Positions 11,801-23,493 are shown, counted from the first letter of the stretch. The stretch is 64,000 bases of DNA from Linepithema humile (GCF_040581485.1 NC_090131.1:4960001-5024000); one strand, 5' to 3'. Notes: generated by a model from the sequence alone, not told the origin. Made by a program: numbers and translations.

Positions 11801-14800
11801 ATTTTTACCACAATCGCGAGCACCTCAGCTTTTTCGATAACACCTGTTACAACGGTTTCTTTTAAAACCACAGTTCCCGTTATGTCATTAGAATCAACAA
11901 CGACAACGCTATCACCGCTAATTGCGAATATAACGTTAAGCGAAACGCCGTGTACTACGATTTCTTCTACATTCTTTAAAACAACGAAAGAATTATTAAC
12001 CTCTACAGCAGTATCTACGACTGAAATGGTCCTCACCACATCATCTATCTTGGAGAATGCGACGGTTTTTAGTACAAATATTAGTACGATCACAACGGAG
12101 ATTTATGAAAGTACAATAACGACGCCTTCTCTCACGAAAATTCCAATCGCGACACCCATCGTGATAGCCACCGAGACAACTTCTTATGAAACTACTCCTA
12201 CCGTAATTTCCACAACTCTTTCAACGCAGATTACTGAAAGTACGATGCCCACAAGTACAATATCTCCATTAGAAACATATGAAGCAAGCACGGAAGAAGA
12301 GACAACGATGATTTCGACTACAATTGAGTTTACAAAAGAAGAACGTACAAATTGGACTACTATCGAAAAAATCACTATAATATCGACAGCCATTTTTTCT
12401 ACTGAAAAAAGCACAACATCGACAACAGAGACGAGCATCAGTTTAGTGCCAGCAATAACGATTTCCGCAACTTTGCCAGAAATTACTACAGAAACTGTGG
12501 AGACAAGTTTAATAACAACGATTGCTGTAGCATTGTCGACTACTGAAAAACCAGAATATATGACGACGACGGAAGTTACTGTGACATTTACCCCATTTTT
12601 CGAATTGCCGGAGACAGAAGAGTTTACAACTGAAAGTCTAGTATATACTACAGAAAGTTCTACAACACTATTTACCGAAATAACAACTCCTCTCGCTATT
12701 TCGACTTCGGCAGCAAGCGCTGAAAGAATGCCGGAAATCGAAACAGAATATTACATAGCGCAGGGGCCGCAATATGAAGAATATGAAGACTACGATAAGG
12801 AAATACCGACAGGCGAGTGGTTCGATTATGAAGAGTACGAAACTACGACGAAGGAAGAAATTTTGAGCACAGTAAAATATACGAAAGCAGAAGAAGGATC
12901 CACGAGTCCGTTTTATGAGAAAGTTACGACGGTGTCTTTGTACGAAACCAAGATTTCCAAGTTTACAACGTACTCGACGAGCGCTGCTTACACCTTGAAT
13001 ATTTCAAGCACGCCTTATACATACGTTGAAGAAGAAGTTACTTCTACCTTGAAAACGTCAATTATTGCTGAAAATACGACGACGAGCGAAGTGGAAACCG
13101 AATCCACGGCATCAATCGCGAGCGAAGTGGAAAAGTCAACGACAAGCCCGACTTTCGGCTCCACCGAAGAGTACAGTCTTCCCTCTTCCACGGTGTTTGA
13201 AATTACGACGAAACCTTTACCGCTTGAATATCCAACAGTCTCTCCCGAGTACACAGAGAGTACAGAATCCACGTTAGAGTCTTCGACAGAAACGACGCGT
13301 AATTTGACTCTGCCGAAATTCGTGACGAAACCTAAAGAGATTCCGGAGATCGAGAGAATTACGACTTCGGAGCGAATTTTGACGGAGACTAGAGTTACTG
13401 TGGAAACTTCCTTCTTCGTCTCGTCCTTGCTGACTACGTTATCGGAAAAGGAAGCCGTCGAAGTGCACGTAACAATCGCAAGTCCCGCATCTCGGGAAAC
13501 TGCCATTGAAACCGGATATGAAAGCACCACTCGGGCAACAACGGCGATGCTAATTACGGAAGAAGAATATATCACGCCGTTTATCGCTTCCGAAACTAAA
13601 TTTGAATTTATTACGACGAGTGTCGCACAGAGAGATCAGTTGCTACAACAGCTCGATCGCCTCAAGGAACACGAGAGAGAAATGGCAGAGAGAGAAGAAA
13701 GACTAAAAGAGAGAGAACGACAGTGGGACAGAGAAAAGGAAGAACGCTCGCAAATGATACGCGAAAAAGGAGAAATGGAGAATATTACTAGCACAATCGC
13801 CGGCTACGTCACGACTGCTGTTACTAATCTGACAACTCTCATCCATATTGTTAGCACAGAAAATTTAACTGCATCGACTTCTACAGAGATTGAGATCTCG
13901 TCTGCTCTCGCCACGATAAGTTTACCTGAAATTATTACGATTTCAACTCCATTTTACAGTACAGAGGAAATTACACCTGCAACATATACTGCGGAGATAA
14001 TAGAGCAAATAACTACAGAAGAAAGCACGACATACGTCACAACGGAGACAGAAGAACTAGCTGTACTTTATACTACAGAAAGAAGCACGTACATTACAGA
14101 AGAGCTGGAGAAAACGCGTGTTACGGATTACATAATTTTTACGCCGTATATCACTACATCAATTACGGATTTATATGGAATCAGCATAACTTCGATCGAA
14201 GCCACTACTCCGTATTCTATCGAGGAAACGTACACAAGTTATGGAACAATTTACGTGAGTGAACCTTCATTCACGTCGCCAGCATTGTTGTTTACCAGCA
14301 CAACTACTTTGGCTATTAGCACAGAAACAGAATACGAGGAGATAGAAAGGTTGAAGGAAGAATTGCGCAAGAGAGAACGTGAATTAGAGGAGAGAGAGAG
14401 GATATTGTTGGAAAGAGAGAAAAAGCTAAAGAAAGATATATTAGAATTTGAGAAATATATGAAAGAATTCGAAGAAGAAATGATTGACAGATCATCCATG
14501 AAATCGACTGTGCCGACGAGTTTGTCCACGCCGGTGCCACCGATTGAAAAGACCACCGCAAAACTCGAAGTAACAACGCTCGCTATAACCGAAAAGAAAG
14601 AAAATCGCACCACAACATCTCGATATAAAACTACGAAAGTGGAAGGCGTCGAAGAAAAAGCGACCACGCCATTGGAAGAAGAGAAAATCGTGACAAAAAG
14701 GATATGCTTAAATGTTTTGGAGAATACGACGATTCCTTCGGATAAAATAAGAAGAGGTATTGTCACTAAAAAGATTTGCCTGCCATATTTTCCTGAGAAA

Positions 14801-17800
14801 AATGAGAAGGAGAAGCCAGTCGGTAGATTAAGCAGGAAGCCTCTTGCTTTTCAAAGAACGAGAGAATTCAGGCAGCCAAAACATCTGTCAGATTTTCGAT
14901 TTAGAAAAAAGAGACAAGAAAGAGCGAATACGCGTAAAATCAGTAACTTACAGCTGTTGCATCATGAATGGTTGAGTAATGAAACCGCGAAACCGTTGCA
15001 ACATTTCAAAAGCTTCACAAGAATCTACCAAAAAATACGAAAACCTTTTCTAAGAAACGTTGCTATTATTAATGCACAAGAAAACGCTATCAATAATTTT
15101 TATAATATAACTTCTTTGTACGAACGCCGCGTTCTCGATCACTACAAAAATTTCTTTCAACCGACTACAAAGTCGACATTACATAGTAAAAAATACGAAA
15201 AAAGAAATGCCTTCTTGGAATATAATTTAATTCCTGCTTCAAAAAGACAAAAATTCTCCAATAATGACAAAATAAACATTAAAAAGCGAGATATTTCGGC
15301 AACAAAAAAAAATGTCCGATTTTTATCAACGAAAAATACAGTTAATATTTCAAGTCAAAAAGCCACAACTGCAATAGCCGAAAAGAAGGAATTAAATAGC
15401 GACGAGGACGAATTCTACACGGTAAATGTAGTGCAACTCGACTACAATGAAAACGAAGAGACGCATAAAGTAATATCTGCTAAACCTGATGAGAATGATT
15501 TAACAGTAATTACAATTACAACACCATACTATGAGCTTGAAGAAGAAGCGGATCTAAAAGAGGACGATGAACTTTCAGAGGAAACAGAAAAAAAAATAGA
15601 AGAAGAAAATGATGATATCGAAGACATGATAGACAGTAAGTAAAACAGCTCATTCTGAAATACATTTTAATATCTACAGATTTTTTGTTTGTACTAATTT
15701 ATGTTATAATTTCGCAACACGGTTGATTATGTGCACAATATAATTTACATTATTTTGACAAGATTATTGCGTTATGACTTAACAATATATATAATTTTCT
15801 GTTTAATATTTTTTATTTCTGTAGATTATATGAATTACGAAGAGCGCGAGACGTCAACTCTGACATACGATACGAAATTCTTAGATAAAGATAAAAACAA
15901 AAGAATGACGGAAGGCAAAGCAGAATTGTTAGATCAAATATGGCCCACGGAAAAAATCACGTCATACCACTTGGGTGGTACAAGATTTTGGGAACTGGAC
16001 TTCAAAGTTACGGAAACATCAGTATCTAATACCGCGACTGATAAAAGCACAACTTTTGATCTATCAGTTACTAAAACAACGTGTTTCCATGTCATTCTAA
16101 AAAATGAAAGACACAGCGATTCGGAAATAAAACGTAATATACATAACCATAAACAAAACACTTATAACAATAAAACAAAAAAATACAACATAAAAAAGAA
16201 AGATACTAGTCTTAAAAATGTAACAAGAAAAAATGCATTGCGTAATAAACTAAGAATAAAATGGTCTGGCGCGACAATGAAAGAGTTAAAATACAATCTG
16301 CAAAACAACTTGCACGGATCGAATCACCATAAGCAGAATTCCGAACGAAAAAGAATGGTGAAACCTGGCGAGTTTCCGCTATCAGTTTTCGTTGCCGGCA
16401 ATGAAAGTTCAATAATAGCGAGAAGCCGTAAGTTGTGCGGCGTTAAGGAAAAGAAAAAACATGAAAAGCACAAAGATGCTGTAAATATTAAAAATAAAAC
16501 AAAATTAGCAAAATCGCAAAAATCACAAAATGTTACTTTGCATTCTCCCAAAAATTATACAGATAGCTGTATCACGAATAAAAAAAATTCAGACAAACAT
16601 CATAAAACAAAGATTGCGAAAACGACCGCCAATCACAATTTTCACGTAAAAAAAAGCGTAACACATCCAAATGTTATTGTTGATCACAAAAATAAATCTA
16701 TCTCGCATAAAAGAAAACACCACGATTGTTTCAATTGCATTTGTGATATCACGAATGTAATTAACGACATAAAATCTATATTAGACAAAACAAGCTTCCC
16801 GTTAGACGAAATTAAGGCGCTTAATTGCAATAAATACAAAGAGACTCAGGACAAAATAATGATTTCAATGAATTCCGATATGGAAGAGGCTAAAGAATTT
16901 CCACAGTCACATTACAACACCGAATTCCTGAAGGGTCAAAAATACATCAAACTAGAAGAGCTGGAAGATGATTTTAAAAGCGATTTGGAACTCGAAAACG
17001 GTATTTTGCAATTTTTTGCCGAATATTTACTGCTGAAATTTTTCCGTAATAAAAATATAAAAACATTTCTATTCCCTTTTTAGATCACGATATCATTTCG
17101 TTACCCGGTCTTAATCTCAATTTACCCTGCAGTCAAGATGGCGATGGTATCACTTGGTTGTCAAGCATTAGCAGACCAAGCTATACGTGGAAAAGAACGG
17201 ATGGCATTGCGCTTTTCGGTATACAACATTAAATTTAAAATTAAAAAAAATATTTTCTATAATTCACGTTTGTAGGTTTCGTGGCGGAAAATGGCGATTT
17301 GGAATTGCGAAACGTAAATGCGAAAGACACGGGAAATTACACGTGCGTCATAACGTACATGGGTCCTGACAATGAGGAACCCGTGGAAACCACTTACGAG
17401 ATTCATTTGCAAGGTAAATTATTAATTATGAGCAAAATTTATTTTAAAGCGTTATCTTGATGCAGCATTTAACTTTGCCTAATTTAAAAAAAATCGTTCA
17501 CAGTCGTCACGCTACCGAGATACATATTATACGGCGAGAATCGTTACCATATACGGTCTTGCGATGAACGAGATATGGATGTGTTGGTGACGTATCTTCC
17601 GTTAAAATTGAATAGCATTATATGCGAGGAGGATCTTTGTAACGCTTTTGTGTTACCTCCAACCTGCACCCGAAATCAAGTACGCGTTTTTTTCAATATA
17701 TAATATATGAATATTATATTATAATTAACGTAAAAAATAATCTCACAATTGTGATCTACAACACTTATTCTCTTGTTACAGATTACAGTAAACATTTTGA

Positions 17801-19425
17801 TAGTGCCATCGCATATCGTCAAACTAATGACAGTTGATCCCAAACATTGCAATGTCTTATGTCTTAAAGCCATTCAGGATAAACTCTCACTAGTACTGAG
17901 TAGGAATTTGCAAATCTTTCTCGGAAAAACTAGTTAGTTGATACACGTACTTTTTTATTTTACCGCAACATATCCTCTATTTTTTTGCAGTGCAAATTAA
18001 TTTCATTTATCATTCTAAATTTTTCCACAGAAAATATTAATATTTTGATTAAAGCTGTACATATGAAAGAGTTATTACTTTATACATAAAATAATTAAAA
18101 TATTTATAATCTTATCGAATTAGAGGAAAAATGTTGCGGCCTGTTATTCACGATAGCATCTCTATAGAGTTTTTTAACTATAGTTATTTTCAGATTACCT
18201 TATTACGAACAGAGATTGGTGCCGATTGCTGAAAAGGCCTCAAGATGGAAAAGAGGAAGGACGGGTGCAAATACGTTCGGTGAAAAATCCAGCAATATTG
18301 GCGTGTTTTCCAGTTGTCCAGCTGGATATGGTCTTCGTGGTACACGCTGTGGTATGTGATTCGTGTGTTATCTATTGTATGAAAGGGCGAGGTACATAGA
18401 ATTAGATTGGTAAATTAAAAAAATAAATAAATAAATTTTCAGTTCCTTGTAATATGGACACTTATAGCGAGGATGGTATTTCACATTGCAAAAAATGTCC
18501 GCCCGGTACATATCAGCCGAATCACGGCGCCAGAGTTTGTCGCACGTGCACTAATCCATTGACAAAAGGCTGTTATAATATGGTACACACCTGGCAATTG
18601 ATTATAATTTGCAAAATATTATAAAATTGTAAATTGTTATAAACTTTAATATTTCGTAAAATTTTTCTGCATCAGTAATATAAAGAGATCAATATAAATG
18701 GTTACATATCATATAAATAAATTGTTTTTTACAGCTCTGGAATTCTTTCTCCGCCGTTATGGTAACTTTAGCAAGTTTTAGCGTGATGCTATCGATATTT
18801 TTGCTATTACTATGGATAATTTGCTGCGCTAAAAAGAAATTCTGCATAAAAAAGATGGCTAGTATTGTACCTAAAGAAGGCACAATTGAACATGAGGTAG
18901 AATTATTATTGTCTCAATATTGCAATATGTAAACATAAAATATAACAGTAACAAAATACAAAATAATTTTTTATTTTACAGGAAGACCTAGAACAACCGT
19001 TAATAAAGGATATAAGTGAAAACGGAGATCAGCAATGGGACAGCAAATACAGAATTAAAAAAAAGAAGGGAAAGTTTTATATAAATAAAAGACGTCGAAA
19101 ACAGAATGAAAGAAAAAAATATGAAAAGATGCACGTTCGTAAAACTGCAAAATTAACAGACATAAAGATTATTAGTCTAAAATTAATATTGTTTTCGTTA
19201 CATTTGTAGGCACACGAAGATGAATGGGGATCACATCGCATAAAGAATGCTCCAATTATTTGCCCAGATTCTTATCGGTCTCATGAAGATTATAACAACT
19301 GTAAGTATGTTTAATTAAAAAATTTTAACATACAAAATTAATTTTTTTATCAATTTTATACAGATTATCCAAAGCGATCCTATCGTCAAGGACCTCGGCT
19401 ACCAGAATGTGATTTCGATACCTGA
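5864..19425 (+). CDS. Giant mucin-like single-pass membrane protein with Ig and ephrin-receptor-like regions, 14 exons
   Basis: Exons join as 5864-5951, 6123-15635, 15825-17000, 17084-17218, 17276-17413, 17504-17679, 17782-17932, 18031-18070, 18194-18351, 18443-18582, 18735-18896, 18982-19134, 19210-19300, 19364-19425. The sum is 12183 nt, or 4060 residues plus TGA, with every phase matching. Residues 1-~21 are a signal peptide (MRIILLVVFYIVAYV then polar). Residues ~33-950 are basic and low in cysteine. Residues ~950-2900 are Thr/Ser-rich and mucin-like, with two acidic Tyr-rich patches (~1009-1053, ~2246-2276) and two charged coiled coils (~2530-2585, ~2764-2820). RKKR near 2956 resembles a furin site. 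Residues ~3593-3683 form an Ig domain (LPCSQDG to DTGNYTCVI). Residues ~3845-3905 are cysteine-rich (CPAGYGLRGTRC, KKCPPGTYQPNHG), as in ephrin-receptor-like repeats. A helix at ~3912-3936 precedes a basic 124-residue tail. The start was chosen for the signal peptide and phase. The donors at 17933 (GTTAGT), 18071 (GTTATT) and 19135 (GTTCGT) are weak and least certain. Likely an adhesion or surface molecule; the function is unknown. Confidence 0.85.
10790..11341 (+). repeat. Four 138-bp in-frame tandem repeats (46 residues each)
   Basis: The landmark CCTACAAATGTAACAAC occurs at 10811, 10949, 11087 and 11225, exactly 138 bp apart. Each unit encodes a 46-residue Thr-rich block containing LMPTNVTTTEISTTETLTPT (first and last units have LIPTN). 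Units 2 and 3 are nearly identical at the DNA level, which suggests recent copying. The array falls at about residues 1585-1770, and its copy number is likely to vary between individuals. The sequon NVT in each unit is a possible N-glycosylation site among many possible O-glycosylation sites. Confidence 0.9.
18031..18070 (+). other. 40-nt microexon of the giant gene
   Basis: This exon is needed to carry the frame from exon 17782-17932 (phase 1) to exon 18194-18351 (phase 2). Its acceptor is ATTTTTCCACAG and its donor is GTTATT. It adds residues read as NINILIKAVHMK plus two split codons. It lies between the Ig-linked region and the cysteine-rich region. The reading is inferred from phase only. 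Confidence 0.65.
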
Positions 19426-20399
19426 TAAAAAACAAAATGCGCAAAAAAATATAGAAAATAAGAAAATTATATTGCAAACAGCGCGGAAGAATTGTGTAAT
19501 CTAAGTAAAGTTTGTATAAATATTTTAGACTTAATTTCTAATTGAGAATATATGTAACATCCACTGTCACAGTCCACTGTGTAACACATTTATTTTTAAG
19601 AAATGATTATACTTATTAAATATGGCACATTAATTGTCGATTATCTATTGTATTAAAAAAAAACATGTTATAAATAAATGTCATACACATGTTATATGCA
19701 TATAACATTCTCATATTTATCTCTTATTCATTATATCTTATCTATAAATAATTCTTATCGTCAGAATTGTGGATGATCGTTCTTGGGATTTTAGAAGCAT
19801 AGTTTAAAAAAATTATAGATTATAGATTTAGAAGTATAATAATAATTAGTAAGTTATTGACTTGCCAATGATAAGAATGATGGGAAAGATGACAGGATCA
19901 GTGGTCACAAATGAGGCTTAAATATCCAATTATGAGACTTGTTCACGACACACCAACTGGATGCAAAAAAAATAATCTGTAACAAACTTCTATCTTATTT
20001 AAAAACTACAATCAATCAATCCATTACAATATGCTGCAATAACATTGAATTGTAGAGTACAAATAATGTTGTCTAACAAGTAAATCTGTATTTGCAAAAT
20101 TACAGAAAAATTTTGTAGACCTGGATGCTGAATCTTGAATGCTACAAGTGAATTATTATCACCAAGATTACAATTAGAAGTTTATAACAAAATATATTTT
20201 AAATAAGAGTTGATCTGATAAACATTATCAGATATTAATAAATGGTCTTTATTATAAACACATACATTTTCTATTGTAATAATCCTTGAGTAACCAGGTG
20301 ATGTTCACAGCATTGGTACAGGATACTATATAGCTAGTTAACCTAAAAATAAAGTAATCATTAGTTTTATATGTCCATCAAAGATTTAGATACGACATT
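19426..20399. other. Convergent 3' region of the giant gene and COX7C
   Basis: The giant gene's 3' UTR begins at 19426. An AATAAA signal lies at 19673-19678, about 250 bp downstream of the stop codon. For COX7C on the minus strand, the first AATAAA (TTTATT on the plus strand) is at 20248-20253, about 390 bp after its stop. Both genes end toward each other. No other gene is seen in this AT-rich stretch. Confidence 0.5.
19673..19678 (+). promoter_or_regulatory. Polyadenylation signal AATAAA, giant gene
   Basis: This is the canonical hexamer, ~250 bp after the stop codon and followed by a T-rich stretch. It is a reasonable end for the transcript. AATAAA is common by chance in DNA this AT-rich. 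Confidence 0.45.
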
Positions 20400-20556
20400 A
20401 CCTAGCAAACATCAACAATAACATAACATCAATGTTATAATTTCTCACTTAACAATGTTACTACACCGTCTATGTAATATAACGTCTTATACATAACCAT
20501 TATATTGTCGAGTGAGAAATTATAATTGATGTTATATTACTGTTAGTGTCTACTGG
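20400..20556. mobile_element. Hairpin MITE (~157 bp)
   Basis: Arms of about 55 bp at ~20405-20460 and ~20499-20553 are near-perfect reverse complements, sharing TATAATTTCTCACT in the left arm and AGTGAGAAATTATA in the right arm. There is no coding capacity. If the COX7C transcript uses the signal at 20248, this element lies inside its 3' UTR and would form a strong RNA stem. Confidence 0.75.
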
Positions 20557-20638
20557 ATTGTATATTCTTAAATAATATCCAAGATTTATAAAGTAAGAAA
20601 CTAGAAATAACATATTTAACATTATACATACCAGAAAT

Positions 20639-20975
20639 TTACTTCAACAATTGATGACGAACTAAGAGGAAGGGAATAGAGAATCCACTGCCACAGAATA
20701 CCATGAACATTGCCAACAGCGTGTACCTATTTTGTGTGCTGAACGGAAAATTCTGCAAGCAAAAATATAACGATTAAGCGATGTTCTACTGCAGTGTCCA
20801 AATATTAGTATCAGGTGCATCGTACTTCACGTTAGAATGTTATGCAATCGGATAAACCATCACTTACATGTCCAGGAACACCGTCGTACGGATCGTGATG
20901 ACCTCCTCTACGAGTCGCGCTCGTCATAAACCTCCTGACCGCTTGACGAGTCAATATACTTGCTGAATTGATCAT
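20639..20975 (-). CDS. COX7C: Cytochrome c oxidase subunit 7C, mitochondrial
   Basis: This is a small single-helix subunit of respiratory complex IV in the inner mitochondrial membrane. Two exons join as complement(20868-20975) and complement(20639-20752): 36 codons, then 37 codons plus TAA, 73 residues in all. The donor is GTAAGTG and the acceptor TTTTGCTTGCAG, with the intron in phase 0. Residues 1-~20 are a basic, hydroxylated mitochondrial presequence (INSASILTRQAVRRFMTSA). Family landmarks follow: RRGGHHDPYDGVPGHNFPFS, then a helix from RYTLLAMFMVF to GSGFSIPF, then the invariant ending VRHQLLK. Length and order match animal COX7C (about 63-75 residues). The first ATG (20973-20975) has a good context, AGCAAAAATGA. 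The frame is open upstream only from a GTG, so that extension is untranslated. Expression is expected to be constitutive. Confidence 0.97.
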
Positions 20976-21224
20976 TTTTGCTAAAATTCGGATACCAAAC
21001 GTCTGAACAAAATTCACGTAGAAGATGGCGACTCGTCGTCTGCTTCACTAGCTTCACTTTCAGCAACTTTCGGTCAGGATGGCCAACCTTACTTCTAAAA
21101 TGTTACTGCACTCGACGATTGCTACGCCACCTGAATTTGTGGAAATAAACAAGTATTTAATAGCGCGTCAAACAAGTATAAATAAGTATTGTAATTGTAA
21201 TTTTATTGTATACTCCATATGATA

Positions 21225-21448
21225 CAATTGTTCGGAAAGTTGGTAGAAATTTTTACGAAAATTTGTAGACAATATTTTCATACTTAGATATACCTTTGGT
21301 CAATAATATATCGACCGTTTTTTTCAATGACTTTTTGTCAGCTTTTAAGTAGTTTCATAATTCCATTTTCTCGGAACTTTTTATCTTTCTGGAAGAAAAA
21401 CTGTTCAACATAATTTTCTCAATCCCTACAAATTTTCCGACAACCCAA
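21225..21448 (-). mobile_element. Mariner relic, 224 bp, with terminal repeats
   Basis: The ends are imperfect inverted repeats (TTGTTCGGAAAGTTGGTAG against TTGTCGGAAAATTTGTAG) flanked by TA at 21223-21224 and 21449-21450, as expected for a mariner insertion. On the minus strand the interior still spells a broken version of the usual mariner transposase C-terminus. It reads LPER, a stop, KK, then ENG, and further on QKVIEKNGRYIID. It is an internally deleted, inactive copy, unrelated in its ends to the intact mariner at 46698. Confidence 0.75.
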
Positions 21449-22018
21449 TAATAAATAAAAAACAAATTAACTTATATAAAAAAAATCAGATAGAAAACAT
21501 CTCTAGATCTAATAAATAATAATAATAAAATTCTCTAATGCACAAAGTATCTTTTTAATATAATAATATTTTAGTAATAGAAAAAATACATTCTAAAATT
21601 TGTGTTCTAACAAAAATTATGTGATTTTTGTATGTAATTGTGAGCTATTTTAATGATTATATCATCTGTTACTAAAATAATATTGCATATGCACAGTTTT
21701 ACGTTATAATAGCGCGTTAAATATAAAAAATTAACAATTTAAATAGACTAGATTAAATAAATTATAAATTATATATACAATAGATAATTTCTTCAACATT
21801 ATTTATCTAATTGTGCAATTAAAAAGATAATAAGAGATAACAAAATAATAAATTTGAATAAAATAAAAATAAAATAAGTTTGATAAGCCATGTTATATTT
21901 TGCATAAAAATTTATAATTAATTTATAACACATTTAAACTAGCTATTTGGTGTTTTTTTATTATTTACATAATTAGAAAATATTTTATTAGCAATTTATG
22001 TATTTCACGATTAATTAA
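21449..22018. other. AT-rich spacer
   Basis: This is strongly AT-rich sequence with no supported gene or RNA. Confidence 0.6.
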
Positions 22019-22174
22019 GGCCGGTATTCATAGTCATTTCTTATATTTAAGATCGTCTTAAGTCGTCGTCATCGTCGTCTTAAGATACTAATATGGCTTT
22101 TTGATTGGTTCGTAGCATTTTAAGACAAAACTTAAGACAATCTTAAATATAAGAACGGACTATGAATACCGGCC
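22019..22174. mobile_element. Hairpin MITE (156 bp) with GGCCGGTATTCATAGTC ends
   Basis: The left end GGCCGGTATTCATAGTC (22019-22035) and right end GACTATGAATACCGGCC (22158-22174) are perfect reverse complements. The stem extends to about 44 bp through TTCTTATATTTAAGAT. The centre has no coding capacity. Short elements with this end are, to my memory, frequent in insect genomes, but I have not checked. Confidence 0.8.
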
Positions 22175-23397
22175 CAAGTCTTCTTATTTTTTATTTACTC
22201 ATAATTAAAAATTATTAATCATTTAAGTAACGATCGCCTTTCTCTTGTTTCATCCCAAGGAGCACCGCTATAGGCTTACTAGTCTACAAATTCTCAAGAA
22301 GTTAAATTAATCTTTGAGCTATATGAGAAATTGAGAACACATTAAATTATACAAGTATCTCATAAGAATCTTCATCAATTATAAAATTAAATAGTAAGAC
22401 AAAAGAAAAAAGCAATAATGCCGTTGGAATTTTTTGATATGAATAAGAGAAACGTGATCGTGCTGCCTAGTACTTTTCGCACGAATTCTTGCGACCGCCT
22501 TTAGCATTCAAATGTTGATGCCTAGTACTGAAATAAGATAATGAGACAGGAAGCAGAGGATTAAATAGGATGCGTTACAGTAACAATAGCTGCTGAGTAT
22601 GAACGCATTTATTTCTGCAAGGTAGCTGTAAGGTATAACTGTAAAGAATATTAGAATTTTATTTGAATATTTCATTTTTTAATCGTAAGATTATTCTAAA
22701 GCTTAATTAATCTGAACTATATCACAGTCAGTAATTTTTCCTTTTTCGTGCAATATAATTTCGTAGTTAATTAATACAATTTGCATTGTATTTTATTTTA
22801 GCCTCAATAAGCAAAATGCAGATTGATCTGCCAATTATTAATATTTGGCTATCTGAATTATTAACATATAATTTCTAATAAATTGCACAAAAAAGTTTTA
22901 TATTTGTCTTGAATATTATAATAATAATCGCAGATTTTTGTTATCGTATATTATATATCAAATGTGTTTATCATTAATTTATTATAACAATTGTAATTTA
23001 TTCATGAGAGAGTAACCGATAAAAGTATTGTATTTGATTAATCTTCCCACATCTTTAAATATAAATATATGTCATAATGATAACACAGAGAAATGTTCAA
23101 ATAACCAACAGCTAATTATCGCATAATAAGGTACGATTTAATTAATTAACTCTGTTGATCTCGTGGCTATCGCAATATTTAGAGCAATTTATTGAACATC
23201 GCGACGTCGTGTTATCGCGTAACAATCGAGTGTACGCACATCCTTTTGTACTTCGCTTTTGTGAAATCACAAAGACTTTAATTAGCAACCATTTACGAGT
23301 TGTCTTTGGCAACCGTTATGAATTGAGTACGGGCTTAAACGGTGTATCGTATCTCACACACGTGCACGTCAAAATGTATGTGCGACAAAGTGAAACG
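22175..23397. other. AT-rich spacer downstream of the miR-87 pair
   Basis: I see no gene here. If the miR-87 primary transcript runs leftward, its 3' part lies in this region. AATAAA-type hexamers on the minus strand are too frequent to choose one. Confidence 0.5.
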
Positions 23398-23493
23398 CAC
23401 TCACACACCTGAAACTTTGCTCACCTTTTTTTTTCTCAAAGCAAGAGAGCGCAGAGACCAGGTAAAAAAAGCAAATTTCAGGCGTAAGAGTAC
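23398..23493 (-). ncRNA. mir-87: microRNA precursor miR-87, copy 1
   Basis: On the minus strand, positions 23424-23403 read GTGAGCAAAGTTTCAGGTGT and continue with GT. This is the conserved arthropod miR-87-3p sequence as I know it from Apis and other insects. About 45 nt upstream, the stretch ACGCCTGAAATTTGCT (plus-strand 23471-23486 region) pairs with it, leaving only small bulges. This gives a hairpin with the mature strand on the 3' arm, as in known mir-87 genes. The loop contains long T and A runs. The seed TGAGCAA is intact. It is probably co-transcribed with the second copy 165 bp upstream. Confidence 0.93.

Noticed and set aside
17046..17083. A 38-bp intron option for the end of exon 15825-17000
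   Set aside because: Too short for normal insect splicing. The donor at 17001 gives an 83-bp intron and the correct phase into the Ig exon.
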